A stretch of 64,000 bases of DNA. Origin: Oceanicoccus sp. KOV_DT_Chl (lineage in GTDB: Bacteria > Pseudomonadota > Gammaproteobacteria > Pseudomonadales > Dasaniaceae). The notes beneath the pieces were generated by a model. It was given only the letters and a program-made list of their open reading frames with translations. It did not search any database and was not told where the DNA came from. A program made the position numbers and the translations under genes. This document shows positions 47,701 to 55,217 of this stretch, in pieces. Numbering within the stretch: position 1 is the stretch's first letter; every line of letters starts with the position of its first letter. The stretch covers positions 124,001 through 188,000 of the forward strand of contig NZ_FQLF01000001.1 of the NCBI RefSeq assembly GCF_900120175.1, written 5' to 3'.

Positions 47701-47872
47701 TCCTGCTGCCTATGGCATCATGGGCGACAATTCTTTTTTACGGCCGATGATTATGACGATGTTCTGGGGTGTTTTATTTGGTAGTCTAGTTACGTTGTTG
47801 TACTTACCTTGCTTGTACGCTATGGATCAGGACTTTCGACGCTGGCTGAAAAAAATACGAAAAACTGTCTGA
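44762..47872 (+). CDS. RND efflux transporter permease (AcrB/MdtB-like)
   Basis: The proton-driven inner-membrane pump, 1036 residues, normal for the family. It has 12 membrane helices in two repeats with large periplasmic loops. Helix 4 has the proton-relay pair in GILVDDAIVVAEN. The start is GTG at 44762, overlapping the adaptor stop. The pump may export toxic substrates or intermediates of the catabolic region, but this is inferred from position. The frame is intact over 3.1 kb. Confidence 0.95.
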   Translation: MKSLIAFFARRTLLVNMILAMIIMAGIMVLRSQEYSSYPSMDLGNFTITTIQPGASANDVELSVTVPLEEQILELDGLDEMVSSSMEGVSSILVKANPDNNVSQNAKFAVDLQKAIDRADAHLPKNLPLKPDIHRHNPDVIPVMELLLHGNVSEETLRHTARQLHTELMQLPDVAGVDKEGYRNKEVKILLDPQRVHQLGISYDEIIAAVTGRNVRDSGGSLNSFKSEKDIITVGEFRDPKELAEVIIRVNGPANYLRVRDIAEVVIDYEDWSIQSFTDGTPGISLLVKKEADADGLKVARQLRVFVEEANLRLPHGVTLSTFNDTTRYTRNMLTSLVNNAIAGIILVFLVLMSFFPFRFTIWVAAGIPTAIMLAFIFMVFFDMSINQTSIGALILMLGILVDDAIVVAENIFQHKEAGEDPINAAINGTYGIAAPVLTSSATTLFAFAPLLFLSGIEGKFMWVIPAMVMMVLAASILECNLMLPAHMASALKSQDKKAAKGFRNWFKPVERFYRWWLSHVLSHRYLAFIATTIGAVLIGWVSIQSIDINLYPDGDIDNILIKTELPVGTSFEQTRNALASMDAEIRALVAAEDILNIKFTVGHHDNGDVNSVTEGRQPSWGLISIFLVPLEERENDALSILSKLRKNFSNREDYNSIVVEPYRNTPPTGRSVEVDIIGNHEHRYLVADALTNLLQAQPGVSEVWTTYSPGKDLIELELNHEAIADYGLTVSSITRAVRIAFDGLLIDELQTVDERIKFRLQFQQPEQGKLETLYGLTIINNRGEPVLLRSVAELVSHPGESSIRHFFGDRSITVYAEIDKSFISVAKINQIVTSYIEDNQLRARYPQLRILQGGEVKRQKDALGNVGNAAVLAMAGILFLLVLLFSSVSQPLLVMLVIPLGMVGVFLAFAVQGFDLSMSAMVGMTGLAGILINDSLIMIDRLNKNRGEGPLSQRQIVDAAGSRLRPVFITTLTTVAGLFPAAYGIMGDNSFLRPMIMTMFWGVLFGSLVTLLYLPCLYAMDQDFRRWLKKIRKTV

Positions 47873-47985
47873 GTTTTTGATTCAATAGTATATTAAATTT
47901 TTTCATTGATTTCTGGTGAGATACACATAATTATTTTGATAAATATATAGCAGAAGCCTTATAGACAGGGCTGGAGAATATGTTA

Positions 47986-48666
47986 ATGGATTTAAAGAAC
48001 AAAATTATTGTAGTCACGGGTGGTTTGGGTTCGCTAGGGCGAGCTGTATGCAACGCTGCAGTTCAGGCTGGTGCCATCGTTGTCGCCGTTGATGTTGTTG
48101 AGGGTGAGGCTGTAGCCGGGGTGGAGAGTTCGCCTGCCTTTGATTTGGGGGATGCTGAAGCTACTAAAACGGGTCTGAGTGCAATCGCGAAAAAATATGG
48201 TCGTATTGATGCTTTGGTGAATGTTGCTGGTGGTTTTCGCTGGGAAACAGTTGCTGACGGCTCTATTGAGACTTGGGACTTGCTGTATCAAATGAATGTA
48301 CGTACCGCTGTTAATGCGAGTCGCGGTGCGTTAGCATTTTTTCCTGCCAGTGGGGGACGTATTGTCAGCATTAGCGCAGCCGGTGCAATGAAAGCAGATC
48401 TAGGTATGGGGGCATACGCTGCATCAAAATCTGGTGTGGCCCGGTTTACTGAGGCGCTTGCGGAAGAGTTAAAGCCGCGTAATATTACTGTGAATGCAGT
48501 GCTGCCGAGTATTATTGATACGCAGCCTAATCGAAATGATATGCCTGATGCTGATTTTTCAACTTGGGTCACGCCGGCAGCTTTAGCGGATGTAATTCTG
48601 TTTCTATTGAGTGATCGCGCAGACGTAATCACTGGTGCTTTGATTCCGGTAACTGGAAGAGTTTAA
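47986..48666 (+). CDS. Short SDR oxidoreductase
   Basis: A 226-residue short-chain dehydrogenase with VTGGLGSLGRAVC, NVAGGFRWETV, serine in SISAAGAM and catalytic YAASK. It is close to the minimum SDR length and ends TGALIPVTGRV. I chose the second ATG (47986), since GGAG is nine bases upstream of it and only three from the first ATG at 47980. It is a single gene convergent with the acyl-CoA ligase, separated by two palindromes. Function unknown beyond NAD(P)-dependent oxidoreduction. Confidence 0.82.
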   Translation: MDLKNKIIVVTGGLGSLGRAVCNAAVQAGAIVVAVDVVEGEAVAGVESSPAFDLGDAEATKTGLSAIAKKYGRIDALVNVAGGFRWETVADGSIETWDLLYQMNVRTAVNASRGALAFFPASGGRIVSISAAGAMKADLGMGAYAASKSGVARFTEALAEELKPRNITVNAVLPSIIDTQPNRNDMPDADFSTWVTPAALADVILFLLSDRADVITGALIPVTGRV

Positions 48667-48843
48667 GAATACCTTAACCGTAAATTTTGAGCAGATATCG
48701 AAAAATTTAAGATGGCAATCGTTGGTTAGAAAAATAGCAAAGTAATAGGAATAATAAATTATTTTAACCAAGTCTTTATCTTATCAGCCATAGTGATTGA
48801 TTTTCTATTTGGCTGAGTAAGTTAAACGTTACTTCTGCGGCGC

Positions 48844-48879
48844 TTATCCGGATAATTTTCCGTAAAGATATCCGGATAA
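48844..48879. terminator. Paired palindromes between convergent genes
   Basis: TATCCGGATA occurs at 48845-48854 and 48869-48878. Each copy is itself a palindrome, and the two can pair as a 10-bp stem with a 14-base loop. The element lies between the convergent SDR and ligase genes, a good place for a bidirectional terminator. Confidence 0.5.
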
Positions 48880-48906
48880 TTGTTTGCAGTAGAGTAGAGT
48901 TTTTTT

Positions 48907-50453
48907 CTAGCTATTGTTCTCACAGAGCGTTTTTCGAAGGTCAGCTTTTAATATTTTTCCCGCACCCGATATGGGTAGGGGTTCTTGCTGAAATGTTATG
49001 CTTCGTGGGCACTTAAAAGCGGATATTAATGTGCGGCAATGTTCAATAAGTTCAGCTTCCGCAAGTGTTTTTCCTTTTTCGAGCATCACTATTGCGTGTA
49101 CCTGCTCACCCCATTTTTCACTAGGTATGCCGATCACGGCACACTGTTCGACAGCAGGATGTTGATAGATGGCATTTTCTACCTCTATCGAATAAATATT
49201 TTCTCCTCCAGAGATTATCATGTCTTTTACCCTGTCGAGAATAAATAGAAAACCTTCTGCATCCAAGTAACCGCTGTCGCCAGTATGGAGCCAGCCTGTT
49301 TGTATTGTTGCTGCCGTTTGTTCAGATAAATTATAGTAGCCCAACATCACATTTGGCCCGCGCACACATATCTCTCCGACTTCATCTGCTGTAAGTACCT
49401 GATTATTTCCATCCATTATGACAAGGTCTATTCCAGGCATGGCGCGCCCAGCGGATTTTAATTTTCCCGAGAGAGGACCATCTAACACATGATATCTGGA
49501 TGCTAGACCGGTAATGAATGGAGCTGTTTCTGTTTGGCCGTAAGCTTGGAAAAACCGGGTGTGGGCAGCATTTCAAGAGCTTTGCTGATTACAGCTTCAG
49601 GCATGGGGGAGGCCCCATAGAGTATGTCGACAAGTGATGATAGATCGTATTTTTTAAAAGCTGGATTATGGACCAGCATATTAATCATTGTGGGTACTAA
49701 CATTGATTGCTCAATCTTAGCGCTTTCGACCGTTTGCATGAATTTTTCGGGATCAAAGCTGGCAATGAAGTGGTTTGACGCTGCAACCAGGGTTGATGCT
49801 AGGCACTGAGAAGTACATGCAATATGAAAAATTGGGGCGGCATGAAGGATGCGCTTGTTTGCCTTCAGGTTTAGAAAAGACGATGACTGCAATGAGTTGG
49901 CTACTAAGTTTTGGTGGCTTAACATGACACCCTTTGATCGACCGGTAGTACCGCCGGTGTAGTAAATGGCAGCCAAGTCATCATTGCTGCGACCTGCGTC
50001 ATCAACAACACCGTATTCGAGTAGCTGTGCATACTCGATATAGCCACTGGGTGCGTGTTCTTGTTCCATGTATATCAGCGTTTGCAAGTCTTTGAGCTGA
50101 GGTTGTAACAGTTTAACTCGATCGGCAAAGTTGTTGTCGACCAGTATTATTTTTGCTCCGGAGTCCTCAAGCCAATACGCTATTTCTGGGTCTGCCAGGC
50201 GACAGTTAATGGGTGTAATGACGCCGCCGGCCCAGGGAATGGCAAAGAGGTTTTCAAAGTAACGTTCACTATTATTGGCCAGAATAGCAACGCGATCTCC
50301 AGGTTTAAGTCCCTGTCTTTGGAGGCCTGCAGCGATACAAGCAATTCGTTTGCGTAGTTCGGTCCAGCTAGTCTCTCTGTCATCCATTGCGCAAGCAATG
50401 CCATTGGGATTAATCTGGGCTGCACGGTTTAAAATTTGAGTTAGCGAAAAAAT
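48907..50453 (-). CDS. AMP-dependent acyl-CoA ligase (one-base frameshift, possible ATT start)
   Basis: Activates a carboxylic acid to its CoA thioester. The reconstructed protein has about 515 residues. The phosphate-binding loop reads YYTGGTTGRSKGVMLSH, followed by AYGQTETAP, GWLHTGDSGYLD and DRVKDMIISGGENIYSIEVE, with the catalytic lysine in GAGKILKADLR. The frames meet near 49550-49556; one more base in AAAAACC (TTTTT or GG on the coding strand) restores PGFFQAYGQTE. The only good ribosome binding site, AGGAGG, lies six bases before an ATT at 50453, and a TTG eight codons upstream has none. An AtuH-like role is suggested by the cluster. Confidence 0.88.
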
Positions 50454-50524
50454 GGTCGGCCTCCTGATAATATACAATTTAAGCGCTTTGCATTAATAAT
50501 GAATAAGCAGTAGCTGGATTATTG

Positions 50525-51202
50525 TTAGAGTAATTTGTTTAATTTTTTGATCAGTCTTGCTGCTTCACTGCTTTCAACTTCCGTGGTATGTACTCGAATA
50601 CCATTAAAGACCATGTCAGTGAAATCTTTAGCTGTTTTGGCAACATCCAGAGTTTCTCCATCGGATAATAAATTCCATAGTGCGTGCTCGATACTACCGT
50701 AGACAGTATTAGATACCATGGAGATGGATATCTCAGGATTAATTTCGCCATTGGCTACCCCTTCCTGAATGACTTGCCTCAGTGGGGCAGTATAGTTACG
50801 GTTAAGTTGATATATGTCTTTGCTAAAAGCTTTGTCCAGGCCGCGAGATTCCCGGAGGATAACGGCACAAAGCGGGGCGTTATCACTAATTACTTTCAGG
50901 TGATGCCAAATAACAAAATGGAGGCGGTTGCGAGTACCTTGGATGCCAGTGATTTCTTCATAAAGACTTTCAGTAATTCCGTTGTAAAAATCTTCCATCA
51001 CTTTTAAAACTAACTTTCTTTTGCTACCGAAATAATGAAATATTGTACCTTCAACGATATCAACTTTTTCGGCAATCTCAGAGATCTTGGCTTGCTCGTA
51101 TCCCTGCTGCTCGAAGGTTTCTCTTGCGGCTTTTAAAATAGATGCGATACGAACATTTTTATTCTTCCTTGGTGATTTTTTTCGTTCTAATGCGTCTGAC
51201 AT
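50525..51202 (-). CDS. TetR-family transcriptional regulator
   Basis: A 225-residue repressor with an N-terminal TetR helix-turn-helix (RIASILKAARETFEQQGYEQ, then KISEIAEKVDIVEGTIFHYF, GSKRKLV) and an all-helical ligand domain. The start ATG at 51202 is preferred; the longer frame to 51298 overlaps the upstream gene and has no family similarity. It lies between the ligase and the rest of the branched acyl-CoA cluster, as AtuR does in Pseudomonas. A ligand such as an acyl-CoA is likely. Candidate operators are in the 54.8-55.2 kb divergent region. Confidence 0.9.
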   Translation of the reverse strand: MSDALERKKSPRKNKNVRIASILKAARETFEQQGYEQAKISEIAEKVDIVEGTIFHYFGSKRKLVLKVMEDFYNGITESLYEEITGIQGTRNRLHFVIWHHLKVISDNAPLCAVILRESRGLDKAFSKDIYQLNRNYTAPLRQVIQEGVANGEINPEISISMVSNTVYGSIEHALWNLLSDGETLDVAKTAKDFTDMVFNGIRVHTTEVESSEAARLIKKLNKLL

Positions 51203-51278
51203 AATTGTTCCAGTATGTTTTTTTGGGGTGGGCACTCTTGTATTAGGAATAAAATAATCCTTTGTGCAATGTTGAGCA

Positions 51279-52280
51279 CTACACCTCACAGATCTCACCC
51301 TGATGGTGAGGCTGAGGCTTTTTCTTTTGTTCTATTGATAGCACGGAAGCAATAACTGCGGCGTCTACGATATCATTTTGTTTGCAGCCTCGCGATAGAT
51401 CTACCCACGTTTTTCTTAGTCCTTGTAGTACTGGTCCAATCGCGTTGGCGCCCCCCAGATGTTCGGTGATTTTATAACCAATATTGCCTGAGTTTAGGTC
51501 GGGAAAAATAAAGACATTGCCTTGTCCCGCTACAGGCGAGTCAGTAGCCTTAATAGCGCCGATATTAGCAACAAAAGCGGTGTCGAATTGTAGTTCGCCA
51601 TCAATACAAAGTTCAGGTTTTTGGGATTTTACGATAGATAAAGCTTTGCGAACGGTATCAATGCTTTTGTGTTGTGCTGAGCCTGTGGTTGAAAATGAAA
51701 GCAGTGCCACTTTGGGGGTTTGCCCTGTTAGAGCAAAGTGGGTTGCCGCACTATCGATAGCTATTTGAGCCAGTTGTTCTGCTGTTGGACAGGGGTTAAC
51801 TGCGCAATCCCCGTAGGTTAATACACAGTTCGGTAGCTCCATCAAAAATGCGCTGGATAATAACTGTGAGTCTGGAATCAGGCCGATGCCTTGAATGGCG
51901 GCTCTTAACACATTGGCGGTAGTAGCGATTGAACCTGCAATACCTGCATCTATATAGCCACAGCGGGTGAGTAGAGCAGAGAGTAGTAGTGGATCTCTCA
52001 GGTCTTGTTTAGCTTGCGCAAGGGTGATGTTTCTGCTTTCGCTAAAAGTGGTCGTGGCTAAATCAAACCATTCGGGGGCATCGGTTTGTTCCCAGAAAAT
52101 TTCACAGTCGGGAATTTTCGGGTTTGAGGTGTTGAGTAGCACGGGTTTGCATAAGCCTTGCTCGACTAATATACCGATTGCCCCTATCACCCTTGGGTCA
52201 GATTGCTCGGGAAAAATAATTCTTTGAGGTTGGCCTCGAGCTTTCCTTCGGAGTAAGTCGAGTACACTAGTAGTTGTCAT
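51279..52280 (-). CDS. Phosphate acetyl/butyryltransferase-like protein
   Basis: A 333-residue member of the Pta family, which exchanges CoA and phosphate on acyl groups. The N-terminal RIIFPEQSDPRVI, central ITLAQAKQDLRDPLLLSA and late SPVAGQGNVFIFPDLNSGNI, GYKITEHLGGANAIGPVLQG are conserved signatures. No acetate or butyrate kinase gene is adjacent. It is on the same strand as the AtuA and hydratase genes, 18 bases downstream of the small AtuA-related gene, so it is probably part of that operon. An acyl-phosphate link in this pathway would be unusual. Confidence 0.85.
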   Translation of the reverse strand: MTTTSVLDLLRRKARGQPQRIIFPEQSDPRVIGAIGILVEQGLCKPVLLNTSNPKIPDCEIFWEQTDAPEWFDLATTTFSESRNITLAQAKQDLRDPLLLSALLTRCGYIDAGIAGSIATTANVLRAAIQGIGLIPDSQLLSSAFLMELPNCVLTYGDCAVNPCPTAEQLAQIAIDSAATHFALTGQTPKVALLSFSTTGSAQHKSIDTVRKALSIVKSQKPELCIDGELQFDTAFVANIGAIKATDSPVAGQGNVFIFPDLNSGNIGYKITEHLGGANAIGPVLQGLRKTWVDLSRGCKQNDIVDAAVIASVLSIEQKKKPQPHHQGEICEV

Positions 52281-52298
52281 CGCGCTTTAAACCTAAGA

Positions 52299-52631
52299 CT
52301 AACTTAACAATTCATCTGGGACTTCCAGGGTCATATGCAGCAGTCCTAAGCCATGTGCTTTACCTTGTGCGTCAGTTAGTAAGGTCTCTGTGCCGCCTCC
52401 GCCGAGTGAATTGCTGAGTAAAAAATTCAAGGATTGGAGGTTAGGTAGCTCATAGCGCACGACTTCGCCAAGGCATATCTCGTTAAAAAAATCTTTGACC
52501 ACTGAGCTGGTTAATGTTTCTTGCAGAAAGTTATAGAGTGCAGGGGAGTTGGCCATGACCCCGATGTTACTGTCGTCGCCTTTGTCACCAGAGCGAGCAA
52601 TCGCAATATCCATCAATCTTACTTGTGCCAT
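52299..52631 (-). CDS. Small AtuA-related protein
   Basis: A 110-residue protein with LMDIAIARSGDKGDDSNIGV at the N-terminus and NSLGGGGTETLLTDAQGKAHG near the end. This is the ferredoxin-fold domain that is fused to the C-terminus of AtuA in Pseudomonas and encoded separately in many other bacteria. The start follows the AtuA stop by one base, and the AGGAG site lies inside the AtuA coding end, so translation is coupled. The function is unknown, although the family is required for growth on acyclic terpenes. Confidence 0.88.
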   Translation of the reverse strand: MAQVRLMDIAIARSGDKGDDSNIGVMANSPALYNFLQETLTSSVVKDFFNEICLGEVVRYELPNLQSLNFLLSNSLGGGGTETLLTDAQGKAHGLGLLHMTLEVPDELLS

Positions 52632-52632
52632 G

Positions 52633-54003
52633 TTAAATCTCCTTCACCGTAACCTGTGTGCTAACTTTGGTTTTATCAATTAGTGCTGGCCAGTAACCGA
52701 CAACCTCGGTAGCTCGTGCTCGCCCGCCTGCAAACCCTGTAATTCCTGGGGGGCCTGAAGTTAATAGTGGTGCGATTTCTGCGCCCAGAATATTTAGCTG
52801 ATCCCGGTTGTCTCCTTTAGCACCCACTCGCATCATGATTTCATGTGGTTGTTCGGCGGCAGGAACCAAGCCTTTGTAAAGCACGTTGGTGCCGAATAAT
52901 TCCAGGAAGCGGTCTTCTTCTGCGATCACCGCGCCATGCATTGCCATGCGTTCAAACACCATATCTGCCAGAACGTGCGCCTTCTCAATGGCATCGGGAC
53001 CTGCGATGCAGAGGGTGCTCAAAATTTTATAGCCGCTTGAATAGGACATGGAAACTTTGTAAGTGGGCGTTGGGGCATAGCCTTTTATGCCGGAAATGGA
53101 AACTCTGTTGGTGTCTTCCTGGGCGATTTCAATGCTGGTGAAATCAGCAATACAGTCGGGACCGAGGTAGTTTTTTGGATCGCCCAGTTCGTAAAGTAAT
53201 TGTGATGTGACGGTTTCGACTGAGACCAGTCCACCGGTATTTTCGTGTTTGGTCACTACAAAGCTGCCATCATCGCTAGCTTCGATGATGGGGTAGCCAA
53301 TACGCGCCATATCGGGAACATCGCGCCAATGGGTGAAGTTGCCGCCGGTGCACTGGGGGCCGCATTCAATGATATGGCCCATGATGGTGCCAGCAGCCAT
53401 TCTGTCATAGTCTTCCATGGACCAGCCGAACTCATGGATCAGTGGCGCGAGGACAAGCGATGGGTCGCTAGCGCGCCCAGTGATGACAATATCGGCTCCC
53501 TGATCTAAGGCGTCTGCGATGGGCTTGGCACCAATGTAAACATTAGCGCTGCTGATGCGGTCGCGAATTTGATCAAGATTATCGCCGGTTTCAAGGTTAT
53601 TAAATAACTCTCCGGATTTTATGAGCTCGGGGAGTGTGTCGAGGATATCATCGCCTTCAACGATACCAACACGGATGCCCGTAAGCCCGAGATCGGTGAT
53701 TACTTTTTCAATAGCCTGAAGGCAGGCCTTTGGGTTTACGCCTGCAGCGTTGGCGATTACTTTGATACCCTTTTGCTGGCAAGTGGGCAAAATCCTGGCG
53801 AGCATGGTAATAAAATCCAGTGCATATCCTGCTTCCGGGTTGCGCATTTTTTGTTTTTGCATGATGCTCATGGTGATCTCAGCTAGATAGTCAAAAGTCA
53901 GATAATCTACTGGACCTTCTTCTACCAAGCGGATTGGCCCAAGCAAGCTGTCTCCCCAAAAGCCTTGTGCATTGGCAACACGCACCATCTTTTTGTTGTT
54001 CAC
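52633..54003 (-). CDS. atuA: AtuA family protein (DUF1446)
   Basis: A 456-residue DUF1446 protein. Conserved stretches include ANAQGFWGDS near the start, DYLAEITMSIMQKQK, VIANAAGVNPKACLQAI, DIVITGRASDPSLVLAPLIH and ECGPQCTGGNFTHW. AtuA is the marker of acyclic terpene utilisation clusters (citronellol and geraniol breakdown); its biochemical step is not established. A GTG start at 54003 has AGGAG upstream. The C-terminal domain of the Pseudomonas protein is a separate gene here. Confidence 0.93.
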   Translation of the reverse strand: MNNKKMVRVANAQGFWGDSLLGPIRLVEEGPVDYLTFDYLAEITMSIMQKQKMRNPEAGYALDFITMLARILPTCQQKGIKVIANAAGVNPKACLQAIEKVITDLGLTGIRVGIVEGDDILDTLPELIKSGELFNNLETGDNLDQIRDRISSANVYIGAKPIADALDQGADIVITGRASDPSLVLAPLIHEFGWSMEDYDRMAAGTIMGHIIECGPQCTGGNFTHWRDVPDMARIGYPIIEASDDGSFVVTKHENTGGLVSVETVTSQLLYELGDPKNYLGPDCIADFTSIEIAQEDTNRVSISGIKGYAPTPTYKVSMSYSSGYKILSTLCIAGPDAIEKAHVLADMVFERMAMHGAVIAEEDRFLELFGTNVLYKGLVPAAEQPHEIMMRVGAKGDNRDQLNILGAEIAPLLTSGPPGITGFAGGRARATEVVGYWPALIDKTKVSTQVTVKEI

Positions 54004-54038
54004 TCTTTTCTCCTGTTGTGATGTTTGGCTAGACGTTT

Positions 54039-54821
54039 TTATGTCCAGTTGGGTGGGCGTTTTTCAAGAAAGGCGCTGAGACCTTCCCGGCCTTCATCGG
54101 TATGGCGAATGTCAGCGATGAAGCTCACGGTGTCTTTAATCATTGACTCGGTGATATCGCCAGCAGCCACATCAAAGATAATTTGTTTGGCTTTTTGCAT
54201 GCCTGTTGGGGCATTTTTAAGGAGTGATTCCACAATCGTGTCGACGGTAACATCGAGATCATCAGCAGAAACAACTTCACTCAGTAAGCCTATCGCCAAC
54301 GCTTTTTCAGCGCTGATAACTTCTGCAGTAGTAAAAAATCTGCGGGCAGCTCTAGTACCGATAGCCCGGACAACATAAGGCGCAATAGTGGCAGGTGCCA
54401 TGCCTACTTTGACTTCACTAAGTGCAAAGCGGGCGTTCGGTGTACCGATTGCGATGTCGCAGCAGCTGACAAGACCTACGGCGCCTCCAAAGGTAGCGCC
54501 TTGCACTCTGGCAACAGTTGGTTTGGTCAGGAAGTTGAGGGTCTTCATCAGTCGCGCTAACTGTGCGGCGTCAGCCAGGTTTTCTTCGTAGCTGTTGCTG
54601 CTCATTCGTTTCATGTAGTTAAGATCGCCGCCGGCAGAGAAGCTTTTCCCGCTACTGGCAAGCACGACGACGCGCACTGCCGGGTCGTCATTGGCCCGAT
54701 CAAGAGCCTCAATCAGGCGTATTGCTTGATGGTCGTCGAAGGCGTTGTGTACTTCGGGTCGATTCATCGTGAGTCGTAGCACTCCATTGGGTGAGAGTTC
54801 GACCGCTAATTGAGTAGGCAT
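54039..54821 (-). CDS. Enoyl-CoA hydratase/isomerase (AtuE/LiuC-like)
   Basis: A 260-residue crotonase-fold protein. The oxyanion-hole loops are seen as SSGKSFSAGGDLNYMKRM and QGATFGGAVGLVSCCDI; the EVKVGMAPATIAPYV segment carries the first catalytic-position glutamate. In the atu pathway the equivalent enzyme hydrates isohexenyl-glutaconyl-CoA after carboxylation. AAGGA precedes the ATG. It is the first gene of the minus-strand unit and divergent from the carboxylase genes. Confidence 0.92.
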   Translation of the reverse strand: MPTQLAVELSPNGVLRLTMNRPEVHNAFDDHQAIRLIEALDRANDDPAVRVVVLASSGKSFSAGGDLNYMKRMSSNSYEENLADAAQLARLMKTLNFLTKPTVARVQGATFGGAVGLVSCCDIAIGTPNARFALSEVKVGMAPATIAPYVVRAIGTRAARRFFTTAEVISAEKALAIGLLSEVVSADDLDVTVDTIVESLLKNAPTGMQKAKQIIFDVAAGDITESMIKDTVSFIADIRHTDEGREGLSAFLEKRPPNWT

Positions 54822-55032
54822 GGCTGATCCTTTTGAAGAAATGTCAGTACATTTAAATGTTAAGTGTGAGTGGAGCCTAGCTCTGTCAAATTAGCCAATA
54901 GCTTATTATGTTGGACTCAGTTTATATGGGGTAGTTTTTCTGTCAAGCTTGGGAGTGTGGTTTTCGATTTAAGGGGTTGATAAGATTAAAATATAAGTTA
55001 TTGATTTTATTAAATTAATATATTTTTTACAA

Positions 55033-55071
55033 AAATATGAGTTATTTTTTATGTAAAAATAATTCATATTT
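55033..55071. repeat. 17-bp inverted repeat, AT-rich hairpin
   Basis: AAATATGAGTTATTTTT (55033-55049) and AAAAATAATTCATATTT (55055-55071) pair with one mismatch (G-T in RNA) around a five-base loop. It lies within the divergent promoter region. Confidence 0.6.
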
Positions 55072-55072
55072 G

Positions 55073-55087
55073 TTGAGTTTGACTCAA
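55073..55087. promoter_or_regulatory. Candidate TetR-type operator
   Basis: TTGAGTTTGACTCAA is an inverted repeat with 6-bp arms and a 3-base centre, directly after the larger hairpin and 130 bases before the carboxylase start. Size and position suit a TetR-family operator; the match to the regulator is unproven. Confidence 0.4.
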
Positions 55088-55217
55088 AATAACAATATAT
55101 TGCGCATTCAGATGCCGTATTTGGTAGCAGAGTGATCGTCGTTGAGGCGCTGTGGTTTGGTTTTGCGGTCTGTGTCCGCAAGGTTCTTGTCAGGTAGTTG
55201 GTTAGCATGATGAATGT

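Larger units (their letters stand above)
54822..55217. promoter_or_regulatory. Divergent control region of the branched acyl-CoA cluster
   Basis: These 396 AT-rich bases separate the two divergent operons and must hold both promoters. Two inverted repeats are present at 55033-55071 and 55073-55087 (separate entries). A related GACTCA occurs at about 54914-54919. These are candidate sites for the TetR protein encoded at 50.5 kb. Confidence 0.55.

Noticed and set aside
21977-49557. A CCCGG-specific deletion or modification effect explaining the frameshifts
   Set aside because: Only three of twelve breaks are at CCCGG, and intact CCCGGG occurs at 17343, 27313 and 40923.
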